64,000 bases of DNA from FEN-1350 sp964643355 (GCA_964643355.1 CAZXPW010000013.1:28853-92852), one strand, 5' to 3'. Counted from the stretch's first letter, positions 25,702 through 33,533 are shown. Numbers and translations are program-made. The notes: generated by a model from the sequence alone, not told the origin.

Positions 25702-25872
25702 ATGTCAGAATCACAGAAACTATGCAAGAATTGCGTGCATTTCGACGCCAAGACACAGGAATGCCGACGATACGCTCCCCGACCCATAACGGCCGCGGAA
25801 CAGAAAAATATTCGATGGCCGATTGTTCAGCCCATCAGTTGGTGTTCCGAATATCAGCTTCGAACGGCCTGA
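25702..25872 (+). CDS. Small cysteine-rich protein
   Basis: About 56 residues. It contains CKNCVHFDAKTQECRRYAPRP followed by WPIVQPISWCSEYQ, that is C-x2-C-x8-C and a fourth cysteine in a Trp-Cys context. Small proteins with a C-x2-C...C-R...P and W-P-x-V-x-x-x-W-C pattern are widespread and usually unnamed; the four cysteines could bind zinc or an iron-sulfur cluster. ATGs at 25642 and 25693 are alternatives; 25702 has a GGA sequence a few bases upstream. The gene converges on the CheC-CBS gene and lies downstream of no obvious partner. Function is unknown. Confidence 0.6.
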   Translation: MSESQKLCKNCVHFDAKTQECRRYAPRPITAAEQKNIRWPIVQPISWCSEYQLRTA

Positions 25873-25934
25873 CCAAAATTTGTCCGGGATCTTTCCCAAA
25901 AAGAATCCGTCCGAAGCATCCGCGTGGGTCGGGA

Positions 25935-27266
25935 TTACACCAGAGGCACCGGTTCGGCAATCCGACCGGCGGTGGTCCCCTGCCCCCCCCAATTGAGCAG
26001 GGCTTGGAAAATATCGAACACGGTGACAATGCCAAGGACACGACCGCCTTCATCCACCACCGGCATACATCGTCCTCCATGTTCCATCATGATATGCATC
26101 ACGGCTCCGACAGAGGCATCCGGCCGAACGGTCCGGACGGGCCGGTTCATAATCCATCGGGCCTTGATTTGAAGGGTGGCGATATCCATCGGGGTGCGCC
26201 ATTTGGAGAAAATCGTCTGTAAATACGGGCTGAGGGCCCCTCGAACATCCGAGCGAGAAATGATTCCGTCGAGTTTGCCGTTTTTCCCCACCAGAATATA
26301 CCCGCTATCCTGTCTCTGCATCTTATTGATAATCTCTTCGACGGTCTCTTCTTCCGTCGCCCAGACGACTTGCGAACGCATCACCTGCTGGGCCGTAAGC
26401 GAACAACTCGCCAAGGCCCCACCGGCATTGCCCGTGGGCACATCCAGAGCCATGGCGGTGGCCATTTTTCGGATCGCGTCGCTGACCGGACCCGACGGTG
26501 AAGCGGAAACCCCCGAAGCCGCGACGGCCGGGGTCGGCACGACAGGTTCGGGTTGAACGACCGCGGGAGGGGAAATACCTTCGGCGGAAACAACAGGATT
26601 TCCGGATGCCGGCGGCGCCGGAGGAACAGGGGTCTCCGACGGAGCAACCGGCTCGGCGGGAGGGGACTCGACGGCCTGAGGTTTCTTTTCATAAATGGAA
26701 ACCGGAAAGATCACTGAGACATGGAAGGGATCAAAGGATCCCACCTTCATTTGAAACGAGAGAATGTCCAGTTCCGTGTCCGCGGGAAGCCGGATTTTGC
26801 TCTCCGAATTCGACCAGGGATTGCCGACGAATGTGCCACTTTGGACATGGTGGCCATGGCCGGGATAATTCTCGCGAAAGACCCGATCAAACGAACCCAC
26901 CAGCAGATTTCCCACTTCTCCCAGAGCATCTCCAATATCCGAGGCCTCCTTTTCTCCGCCGGTTTTTCGATTGACCTGAATGATTTGTTCCGGCTGCATG
27001 ACAAAGGTACCGGCCAGCGTGAACAACCCCTCCTTGTCGAATACGACCTGATATTCTCCGTCCATGATCCCTTCGGAACGGACCATAATCACGGCGCAAA
27101 GCTTTTTGTAGCGATTTTTGAGATTGGCGACGGTTCCGGTTTCGATGTCCGACTGCTGGGATTCCACCCCGGTATCGAACATCGTGGAAATATCCTCGGC
27201 AAAGGCCTTCATGGCCTCGGCCGTCAGATCATTGGTGGCGGACCGAAGTTCGGCGATTTCAGCCAT
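25935..27266 (-). CDS. CheC/CheX-like domain fused to a CBS pair
   Basis: 443 residues. Residues 1-190 resemble CheC/CheX/FliN-linked chemotaxis domains, with the Glu-x2-Asn signature in DALGEVGNLLVGSFDRV near residue 115. Residues 200-275 are a Pro/Ala/Val-rich linker. Residues 290-435 form two CBS motifs (LTAQQVMRSQVVWATEEETVEE, then ARWIMNRPVRTVRPDASVGAV, ending in GIVTVFDIFQALL). CBS pairs usually bind adenine nucleotides, so energy charge or a cyclic nucleotide might tune a CheY phosphatase; this is inference. It is the last gene of a unit with cheY and a CheX-like gene. Confidence 0.75.
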   Translation of the reverse strand: MAEIAELRSATNDLTAEAMKAFAEDISTMFDTGVESQQSDIETGTVANLKNRYKKLCAVIMVRSEGIMDGEYQVVFDKEGLFTLAGTFVMQPEQIIQVNRKTGGEKEASDIGDALGEVGNLLVGSFDRVFRENYPGHGHHVQSGTFVGNPWSNSESKIRLPADTELDILSFQMKVGSFDPFHVSVIFPVSIYEKKPQAVESPPAEPVAPSETPVPPAPPASGNPVVSAEGISPPAVVQPEPVVPTPAVAASGVSASPSGPVSDAIRKMATAMALDVPTGNAGGALASCSLTAQQVMRSQVVWATEEETVEEIINKMQRQDSGYILVGKNGKLDGIISRSDVRGALSPYLQTIFSKWRTPMDIATLQIKARWIMNRPVRTVRPDASVGAVMHIMMEHGGRCMPVVDEGGRVLGIVTVFDIFQALLNWGGQGTTAGRIAEPVPLV

Positions 27267-27288
27267 ACTCGGTCGAATCCTTTCGATT

Positions 27289-27771
27289 TCAATTGGATTG
27301 CGTGGTAAATCGGTATAACAACATCAAATGAGCGACATCTTCGTCCACATGAACCATCTTCGTGACTTCATAGGACTGCTCGCCCAGACTGTTGATCAAC
27401 TCCTTGCCTTTGACAACCGTCGGAATGGAGACCTGGATATCGCCCACCGAATCTCCCAAGCGCGCCTTGACCGCTCCCATGACCATATTGGCCACTTCGC
27501 CCATGGCATCGACAACTTCGTCTTCCGGAATAGTCTTGCCGGAATCGGACCCCAGCATGTTCCGAGCGATGGTCTGGGCGCAATTCATGTTGCATCGGAC
27601 CCCCAAACAACCTTCGACGGCCCCCTTAAAAGTAATGGAAGACAAGAGAGTGTCGCCTTCGATGGCCTCATACATTTCGTTACACTCTTCGACAGACATG
27701 AACATCATGGTCTCAAAGACTTCCGCCATGCCCGAGAGTAACGCTTCGCTGAAGATTTCCTGACCAACCAT
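27289..27771 (-). CDS. CheX-like chemotaxis phosphatase
   Basis: 160 residues. It has the CheX-type core: FSEALLSGMAEVFETMMFMSVEE at the N-terminus, a central FKGAVEGCLGVRCN sheet and VVDAMGEVANMVMGAVKARLGD with the Glu-x2-Asn pair that dephosphorylates CheY-P in characterised members. ATG 27771 follows AAAGGTGA; the open frame continues to 27819 but overlaps nothing recognised. It lies 54 bases after a CheY gene and 22 before the CheC-CBS gene. It is distinct in sequence from the other CheX-like protein at 16414. Confidence 0.8.
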   Translation of the reverse strand: MVGQEIFSEALLSGMAEVFETMMFMSVEECNEMYEAIEGDTLLSSITFKGAVEGCLGVRCNMNCAQTIARNMLGSDSGKTIPEDEVVDAMGEVANMVMGAVKARLGDSVGDIQVSIPTVVKGKELINSLGEQSYEVTKMVHVDEDVAHLMLLYRFTTQSN

Positions 27772-27825
27772 ACAGTCACCTTTTTGCAGACGCGGGTTGC
27801 TTGTACTTTCGATTCCCAAACTGGA

Positions 27826-28203
27826 TTACTGCAAGAACGGAGCCAGTTCTTTTTGAATGGTCTCGGGGGTAAACGGTTTGGTCACATATCCATCCGCCCC
27901 ATCGGCTTTGACGCTGGCGATCAACCCTTCGGCGCTTTCCGTCGAAATCATGACGATCTTGGTATTCTTATTGGCCTCATTAGAGCGGGCTTTCTTGACA
28001 AAATCCAGTCCGCCCATACCGGGCATGTTGATATCGCACAAAATGATGTCCACGGGTTTTCCTTCGATCTTCTGCAAGGCCTCGTTTCCGTCTCCGGCCT
28101 CGAGAATTTCATCCGCGACCGGCAATCCGGCCTTGCGGATCGTCCGGGTAATGATCTTCCGCATCGTGGCGGAATCATCAACAACCAACATCGTCTTTGA
28201 CAT
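27826..28203 (-). CDS. cheY2: CheY-like chemotaxis response regulator
   Basis: 125 residues, a lone receiver domain with MLVVDDSATMRKII, the aspartate in IILCDINMPGMGG, STES and the lysine in YVTKPFTPETI. This is the canonical CheY pattern. The ATG at 28203 follows TAGGAG. Directly joined to a CheX-like phosphatase gene and preceded by a gene with a sigma-28-like promoter, it is a good candidate for the motor-binding CheY. An imperfectly nested pair of inverted repeats occupies the 80 bases upstream. Confidence 0.92.
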   Translation of the reverse strand: MSKTMLVVDDSATMRKIITRTIRKAGLPVADEILEAGDGNEALQKIEGKPVDIILCDINMPGMGGLDFVKKARSNEANKNTKIVMISTESAEGLIASVKADGADGYVTKPFTPETIQKELAPFLQ

Positions 28204-28244
28204 AGGACAAACTCCTATCCAAGCCAATTTCCATGATTCATCCC

Positions 28245-28274
28245 AGACCGTGACGGTCTATCCGACAATAGACC
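28245..28274 (-). repeat. Overlapping inverted repeats before cheY2
   Basis: AGACCGT-G-ACGGTCT (28245-28259) is a 15-base palindrome. Its right half is shared with GGTCTAT (28255-28261), which pairs with ATAGACC (28268-28274). The two pairings exclude each other. They could be an operator, or alternative RNA hairpins in the spacer before cheY2. Confidence 0.45.
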
Positions 28275-28283
28275 ATCGGCCAT

Positions 28284-28553
28284 CTATATTCCATACTTAA
28301 GAATGGAAGTTGCGGCCTGATAGGCATTTTCGGGAGTATCGATTTCGGTCCAATCAATCCTGATGTTTTCGGTTTCGTCGGTTTTCAGTATTTCCTTTGC
28401 AATTTCGCCGGCCTTGCGGATGACCGAGGCCTGATCGGCAACAAAATCGGACGGAACATCGGCTGTTTCGGGCGATTCGGCCTTTTGCATCTGTCGTTGC
28501 ACAAGTAGTTGATTAAACAACACTTGCGTCACATCTTGAATGGGAATATCCAT
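28284..28553 (-). CDS. Small protein of unknown function in the cheY2 unit
   Basis: 89 residues, acidic, no membrane segment or signal peptide. The N-terminal helix (TQVLFNQLLVQRQMQKAE), a Pro/Ser-rich middle and a helical C-terminus (ASVIRKAGEIAKEILKTDE) can be seen. I do not recognise a family. It has an AAGGA ribosome site, a sigma-28-like promoter about 100 bases upstream and is followed by cheY2 after 80 bases. Size and position would suit a motility regulator such as an anti-sigma factor, but the conserved FlgM C-terminal pattern is not evident. Confidence 0.6.
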   Translation of the reverse strand: MDIPIQDVTQVLFNQLLVQRQMQKAESPETADVPSDFVADQASVIRKAGEIAKEILKTDETENIRIDWTEIDTPENAYQAATSILKYGI

Positions 28554-28648
28554 TGGATTTTCCTTGTCTGTTCCTATGCGCTCTGTACCCTTTGTAATTA
28601 TCGTAACAACGGGTATAATCTTTAGGATTATTATTGATTTTTATGAAA

Positions 28649-28675
28649 TTATCGGTCGTACTCGAATTTTCTCAA
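28649..28675 (-). promoter_or_regulatory. Sigma-28-like promoter of the cheY2 unit
   Basis: Minus strand TTGAGAAA (28675-28668), 11 bases, ACCGATAA (28656-28649; seven of eight to GCCGATAA). The -35 box overlaps the stop of the lipoprotein gene upstream. Confidence 0.6.
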
Positions 28676-29373
28676 CGGATTGAAGGCCTCATATTCAAAA
28701 TCTGGGCGGCATGGGGAAGCGTTTGCGCGACTTCGTCGGCGACAAATTTATGAAATTCCCGCGGGCTGGTTATCAGGACCTTCCAGTTCAAGGGTTCATA
28801 TTCGCTGCCCATCTTATCCCGGTAATACATTTTCATTCGGCGCTGGACGGATTGGTCGGTACTGTCCCAGATTTGTTCCAATCCCCACAGAATCCCGCCC
28901 GTATTCAAATCGATCAGTTTGAGATTCAGGGAAGACATCAGATGGGGATAGGGCTGATATCCCTTGACCCGACCGAGCAGGATCGCATCGGCGGATAATC
29001 GTTTTCGAATGTCCAGCAACTCCTGATTGCTGAAAGCCGGTTTATCCAGCCGCATATCCTGCCAAACCTCCGACTGGCGGGGAATGATTCGGAGGTTGAA
29101 CAAATTTTTTCTCTGCAAGCCCTCGGTCACGGCCTGGGTCAAATCCACTGAGCCGGCGGGGTACTCTGTCTGATTTTCGAACTCGAACACCACCACCCGA
29201 CCGATTCGGGAAAAATCCGCATCCGGATTGATATAATATTGACCCGTTTCCGGAACCACCGGATTAACGACGGTACAACCACACAGACCGATCGCCGACA
29301 GGAAAACGGCGATTCCGCGCCATCGCCGGGGAAAGCGGATGATATCCATGATCCAAGGTCGATCCATCCTCAT
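28672..29373 (-). CDS. Lipoprotein, CsgG/GNA1162-like fold suspected
   Basis: About 233 residues. A basic N-terminus and hydrophobic stretch end in the lipobox LCGC (cysteine near residue 33), so it is probably lipid-anchored in the cell envelope. The mature part contains VVVFEFENQTEYPAG, then RLSADAILLGRVKGYQPYPHLMSSLNLKLIDLNTGGILW. That arrangement recalls CsgG- or GNA1162-type outer-membrane lipoproteins; the assignment is tentative. The start may be 29373, 29367 or 29349. Last gene of the fliK-fliA unit, 19 bases after another lipoprotein gene, so a flagellar envelope role is inferred. Confidence 0.65.
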   Translation of the reverse strand: MRMDRPWIMDIIRFPRRWRGIAVFLSAIGLCGCTVVNPVVPETGQYYINPDADFSRIGRVVVFEFENQTEYPAGSVDLTQAVTEGLQRKNLFNLRIIPRQSEVWQDMRLDKPAFSNQELLDIRKRLSADAILLGRVKGYQPYPHLMSSLNLKLIDLNTGGILWGLEQIWDSTDQSVQRRMKMYYRDKMGSEYEPLNWKVLITSPREFHKFVADEVAQTLPHAAQILNMRPSIR

Positions 29374-29392
29374 CGGATTGCGTCCAGGAATG

Positions 29393-29959
29393 TCAGCGAG
29401 GTTTCGATTCGGTTTGAGCCGGAGAACTCTCCGGCGGATTCTTGGGAAGATCGGCAGTCTCGGCCCCGAGCACTTTGAGAATTCGGATGAGGGCTTCCAT
29501 CTGCGCGGCCTGCGCCTGTCGCATCTCCTCTCGATATCCCAGGACATCTCCCTTCCACTGCGTCAACTCCCGGTGCATATCCTGCAGAAATGAATTGGCC
29601 TCGTCCAATTCTTTTTTCGTTTTGGCCAGTTCTCCCTGGAGCCGGTCGATGGTCTGTTTCAGGTCGCTGTTTTCGGCCACGAGGGCGCGGGTTTTATCCG
29701 CCTGCTGTTGATGCTGCTTGAGTAGATCCTCGTATTTCTGCGACCAGGCCAGGGCGCTATCGGTGGTCCCCGTCGTCGTTCCATCCGCAAATCGTTTCTT
29801 GAGCGTCGGATCGCCCTGATCCGCAACCAGGGCCTGTTCCGAGCCGATCGTCACACGAGCCGTGGGCAGGTTATCCACCTGAATCGGTTCATCCACGACG
29901 CGGCATCCCATCAGGAACATTGCGGATCCGACCACAACCATCATTTGATTTCGTACCAT
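29393..29959 (-). CDS. Coiled-coil lipoprotein
   Basis: 188 residues. The signal peptide ends in the lipobox MFLMGC (cysteine near residue 19). Residues 70-165 form a long predicted coiled coil (YEDLLKQHQQQADKTRALVAE, then LKQTIDRLQGELAKTKKEL, continuing to about residue 150), followed by a Pro/Ser-rich tail. ATG 29959 has GAGGGA upstream and was preferred over TTG 29965. Such a protein could be an envelope spacer or a scaffold around the basal body. It sits between two small genes and another lipoprotein gene of the fliA operon. No named family was recognised. Confidence 0.7.
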   Translation of the reverse strand: MVRNQMMVVVGSAMFLMGCRVVDEPIQVDNLPTARVTIGSEQALVADQGDPTLKKRFADGTTTGTTDSALAWSQKYEDLLKQHQQQADKTRALVAENSDLKQTIDRLQGELAKTKKELDEANSFLQDMHRELTQWKGDVLGYREEMRQAQAAQMEALIRILKVLGAETADLPKNPPESSPAQTESKPR

Positions 29960-30001
29960 GTTCAATCCCTCGTCGATCCTATTTCGATCGTATCCAACGC
30001 G

Positions 30002-30244
30002 TCACGGGCTGGTTGGAACGGAATACTGACATTGAATATACAGCGATTGTCCACAGCCGCAGATCACTTCCAGAATGGCATAATCGGCCGTGTTCTCGAT
30101 CAGTTTGACCTGTGGAGTCCCCACCGGCCCGGCCCCGGAACGAATCGCGGAGGAGCCCTGCGACGATCCGGAAATCCGAATGGGAAGTCGGTATCGGCCC
30201 TCGGTCTTGATTTGTTGATGCTTCAGTACGGTTATGGATTCCAT
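30002..30244 (-). CDS. Small CxCG protein of the fliA operon
   Basis: 80 residues. The C-terminal half reads VKLIENTADYAILEVICGCGQ followed by SLYIQCQYSV. It has a C-x-C pair and another cysteine, a pattern I know from small proteins of unknown function encoded near flagellar genes. The ATG at 30244 follows GAGAATCC. A frame on the same strand (29979-30254) has a less protein-like composition and was rejected. It may bind a metal. It is transcribed with fliA. Confidence 0.6.
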   Translation of the reverse strand: MESITVLKHQQIKTEGRYRLPIRISGSSQGSSAIRSGAGPVGTPQVKLIENTADYAILEVICGCGQSLYIQCQYSVPTSP

Positions 30245-30274
30245 GGATTCTCACAGATCAAAGAACTTTCGGGT

Positions 30275-30517
30275 TCAGGCACAAAAATCGATATGACCTT
30301 CGGCCGTTTCCGATCCGGGCGGATCTCGGTTGTCGGAATTTTGCGGGAGATCGACTTGGTCCTCCGAGACCGATCCACCGGGCTTCTTTGGACGCCGCCG
30401 GCGATTCTGGCGATCGGATTGTTCTTGATTCCGGTCCACCCGCTGGTTCAGCGAAACGGCCTGTTCGACCTGCCGAAGCGGCTCGACGGAACGGAAGGAT
30501 TGCGGCGTATCAGCCAT
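30275..30517 (-). CDS. Small charged protein in the fliA operon
   Basis: About 80 residues, highly polar, with QNRRRRPKKPGG in the middle and acidic stretches after it. It resembles no family I recognise and looks largely disordered. It is supported by position between fliA and the CxCG gene with short gaps (67 and 30 bases) and by protein-like codons, not by homology. Possible starts are ATG 30517 and GTG 30538, the latter near AAGAGG. Could be a false gene. Confidence 0.4.
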   Translation of the reverse strand: MADTPQSFRSVEPLRQVEQAVSLNQRVDRNQEQSDRQNRRRRPKKPGGSVSEDQVDLPQNSDNRDPPGSETAEGHIDFCA

Positions 30518-30584
30518 GATCGGATCGAACCTCTTCACATTCTGCTTGACATTTTCGGGCTCCTGCGAGAGTCTAACCTGGAGG

Positions 30585-31583
30585 TCATCCCTGGGAGTCC
30601 TTCCACGATTTTAACCGTGCGGCCAGTTTTGTCAGGGCAGTCGCATGGAGCTGACTGACACGCGATTCGGTGATATCCATGGTGACGGCAATCTGTTTCA
30701 TCGTCAGCTCGCGCGTATAATACAAAATAATGATTCGTCGTTGTTTGGTGGGAAGATCCTGAATCGCCCTGGCCAGTTGTTCGATCAATTCCTGCCGCTC
30801 CATGCGTTCATCGGGATCTTCCGATTCGGCCGCCAGGGATTCGCCCAATGCCGGAGACTCGTCGCTGAGGCCATGGATGGAAAGAAAATGCCTTGCCCGG
30901 GCATTTTCAAACATCTTGTACATTTTCTCGACCGGCATCTGCAAGCGATCGGCCAAATCGGTATCGGAAGGCATTTCGCCCTCCTGACCGGCCATTTCCT
31001 GCAGAACCTGCCGGGCTTGATCGTACTGCTTTTTCCAGTTGGACGGGGTAAACGACCAGCTCCGCAGTTCGTCGAGGATCGCGCCCCGAATCCGGATATA
31101 CGCATAAGTCTTGAATTCGGTGCGATGGGCGGCGTCATAATCCCGGGCCGCCTTCACCAGTCCGATTGTCCCGGCGCTGACCAGATCCTCCCGCGTTATC
31201 GGCGGCTGCAAATAGGATACGATCTGTCCGACAATCCGGTGTACCAAGGGAAGATATTCCACAATGAGTTTGTCTTCCCGGGCCTGACGGGTATGGTGAG
31301 AATAGGCCTTTAAGGCCTTTCCTTTCAGCGTGTTTTGATCGGTCTGAGCAAATTCTTCGGCACAAATCCGGGCCGTCTCGGAGTCCTGAACCGCTGCCTC
31401 CGGGCAATCCGGTTCCGTGTCCTCGGCGAAGTCAGGGGATGGTTCTTTCTCCGCTTCCAGAACCGACACCGACAACGACGGATCAACCGAGGACTTCAGG
31501 CCATCCGAAACCTGTTCCACGGCGGATTCCGATCCATCCCGGGATACGGCTGTCGAATCGGGGGCTCTTTGTTCCTGATTCAT
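30585..31583 (-). CDS. fliA: Flagellar sigma factor FliA (sigma-28) with N-terminal extension
   Basis: About 332 residues against roughly 240 for typical FliA. The sigma-28 core begins near residue 100: KLIVEYLPLVHRIVGQIVSYL (region 2.1), DLVSAGTIGLVKAARDYD, TEFKTYAYIRIRGAILDELRS (2.3-2.4), and a C-terminal region 4 with LTMKQIAVTMDITESRVSQLH. The first 90-100 residues are acidic and Ser/Glu-rich, with no counterpart in standard FliA. Start uncertain: ATG 31583 or TTG 31610. It should read the AGAAA-N11-CGATAA promoters before flagellin and chemotaxis genes. It lies 82 bases after fliK and is likely under the sigma-54-type promoter at 33214. Confidence 0.92.
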   Translation of the reverse strand: MNQEQRAPDSTAVSRDGSESAVEQVSDGLKSSVDPSLSVSVLEAEKEPSPDFAEDTEPDCPEAAVQDSETARICAEEFAQTDQNTLKGKALKAYSHHTRQAREDKLIVEYLPLVHRIVGQIVSYLQPPITREDLVSAGTIGLVKAARDYDAAHRTEFKTYAYIRIRGAILDELRSWSFTPSNWKKQYDQARQVLQEMAGQEGEMPSDTDLADRLQMPVEKMYKMFENARARHFLSIHGLSDESPALGESLAAESEDPDERMERQELIEQLARAIQDLPTKQRRIIILYYTRELTMKQIAVTMDITESRVSQLHATALTKLAARLKSWKDSQG

Positions 31584-31665
31584 TTCAAGATGGTTTTTCT
31601 GGGTCGTCAAATGTGATTATTCCGCCGGCACCCATTGCCGGCATTCGTCGTCCATCTCTTTGCAT

Positions 31666-33177
31666 TTACAGATACACATTAATCGCATCATCGCGTATAA
31701 AGCTCTTCTCTTGATCGGCATTATCGGGCGTTTGAGTTAATGGAAAGTCCTGTGAAGACCGCTCGAAACCGGGACGATTGTGCTCCTGACGGGAGTCGGG
31801 AGCAAAGAACGAATCGGCCTGTTTCATAAAAGAATCCGATGCGGACTGATTCGATTGCGAATCCGGCGAAGGATTGTGATTGGAATTGTTCATCACGACA
31901 TCCAACCGTCGGATCTGAACGCCCGCACTTTGCAGCGAGGCCAAGACTTGCGGTAATTCCTTTTGAATATCGGTCCGTGTTCGGAGTTTATCCACTTCGA
32001 GAAGACCCGTAATTTCTTCGTTGTTCTGTTGGAAGGAAATCCGGATCTTTCCCAGTTCCGGAGGGTTTAAGGTCAACTGAATTTGCGATTGAGGGATCGG
32101 CTCGGTCAATTGATCCCGAATCGCCTGGACCACTTGTCGTCCCGGGCTTTGAGCTACCGCCCCGGTATCAGTATTGGAAACGATATTTGTTCGTGAATCG
32201 ACAACTCCCGAAGTCACGGTTGTCTGTTTGACATCATATTGTGATCGGATAAACGATAATCCGCCTTCTGACTGGGCAGCTTGTTGTAGGCCGTCGTTGT
32301 TTTGTGAAATTGAAACATCACTGGAGTTCTTTGTTTTGTCCAGTTTCCTGGATTCCTTAATATCCTGTGACAGAGAGATCTCCTTCTGGGCCGCCTTGCT
32401 TCCCTCTTTGGGTCTTGCGAGTGAAAAGGGCTGAGAATCGATTTTCGGTTTATTATTCTGATCGATCGCAACTTGGGCTCCGGAGGACAGGAGTTCAGAT
32501 CCGGAATTGACAACCTTTGATTCGGAGATTTGAGAGGATTTTTGATTTGTCTCAACCACTTTTTGTGTTGAATCGATTCCATGTTTGGTCTGGCCTTGGG
32601 AAGTTTCCGCTTCTCTTTTTATTTTCGATATTTCTTGGTTTTGGCCATTATTCAAAACAGAGGGATATTGGGCTGCCTGGGAAACATGGGGAAGCTGCAC
32701 AACTTTGTTATTTGTTGTTATGGGTTGAGATTGTAAATGAGATGGATTGTCGATCTTCCTGATCAATTCGATAGGTTGTTTTGATTTTACAGCCACAGGA
32801 AATTCGGATGCGGCCTTTTGGGTGATCTGGAAGGGAACTTGCTTTTCCGGCTGAAGAAGGGCCGGATTCATGGATAGCAAGGAAATATTCGACCAATCTC
32901 GGATGGACGAATTCGATTTTTTCTTTTCCGATTTGTTGTTTCCCGAATTCTCGGGGGCCGTTTCCTGCCGAGAGTTCTGGGGTAAACGCTTTTCAAGGAC
33001 ATCTTTGAACAACTTTGGTTCCGGACGAGGGCTTGTTTCATCAGACTCATTCGATCGAACTCGTGACAATTCTCGAGGATTTTCAGATGGAACCGTACTC
33101 GTCCGGGAGATCGGGACAGAAACATCCTGTTGAACCGAGGGAGGGTTCAGCGTAACGGCAACGGCTACTTGTGACAT
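31666..33177 (-). CDS. fliK: Flagellar hook-length control protein FliK
   Basis: 503 residues. The C-terminal domain (about 380-450) has the FliK hook-switch pattern: LTNPP-like motif in SQIQLTLNPPELGKIRISFQ, then ITGLLEVDKLRTRTDIQKELPQVLASLQSAG. Residues 30-360 are low complexity, rich in Ser, Gln, Asn and Lys, as is usual for FliK rulers. The gene is richer in A and T than its neighbours. ATG 33177 follows CAGGAG; a longer frame to 33237 exists. It is the first gene of the operon with fliA, and a sigma-54-type promoter lies about 40 bases upstream of the start. Confidence 0.85.
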   Translation of the reverse strand: MSQVAVAVTLNPPSVQQDVSVPISRTSTVPSENPRELSRVRSNESDETSPRPEPKLFKDVLEKRLPQNSRQETAPENSGNNKSEKKKSNSSIRDWSNISLLSMNPALLQPEKQVPFQITQKAASEFPVAVKSKQPIELIRKIDNPSHLQSQPITTNNKVVQLPHVSQAAQYPSVLNNGQNQEISKIKREAETSQGQTKHGIDSTQKVVETNQKSSQISESKVVNSGSELLSSGAQVAIDQNNKPKIDSQPFSLARPKEGSKAAQKEISLSQDIKESRKLDKTKNSSDVSISQNNDGLQQAAQSEGGLSFIRSQYDVKQTTVTSGVVDSRTNIVSNTDTGAVAQSPGRQVVQAIRDQLTEPIPQSQIQLTLNPPELGKIRISFQQNNEEITGLLEVDKLRTRTDIQKELPQVLASLQSAGVQIRRLDVVMNNSNHNPSPDSQSNQSASDSFMKQADSFFAPDSRQEHNRPGFERSSQDFPLTQTPDNADQEKSFIRDDAINVYL

Positions 33178-33213
33178 TCGTTTCTCCTGAAGTTTATCCG
33201 GTTTGTAATACGA

Positions 33214-33231
33214 AAGCAATTCATGTGCCAA
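33214..33231 (-). promoter_or_regulatory. Sigma-54-type promoter of the fliK-fliA operon
   Basis: Minus strand TTGGCACATGAATTGCTT: GG at -24 and GC at -12 separated by exactly ten bases, and a full TGGCAC-N5-TTGC core. The fliK ATG lies 37 bases downstream. Confidence 0.75.
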
Positions 33232-33533
33232 GCCCACTCATCTCGTATCTGACATTAAGCATAAAGCATTCCCAGGAAAAGAATTACGATCGTAATGCCA
33301 AACCATTTCGGCCACAAAACCATTGTCTGATATTCAACGGATTTGTCTTGGATTTGGACTGGCAGGAAAAATTTTCCCACACCTGAAAGGGAGAAAACTA
33401 CCCTCCCCCAACCGCAAGCCCCTGTATAAAAACCGAACAGACAATGACCAGTTCGTCGATCGGGCGTTTCTTGGGTGCGTTAAATCCTGTCTGTAAATTT
33501 GCGGGGTGATTGTTTGTCTTCACAGAATCCGAC

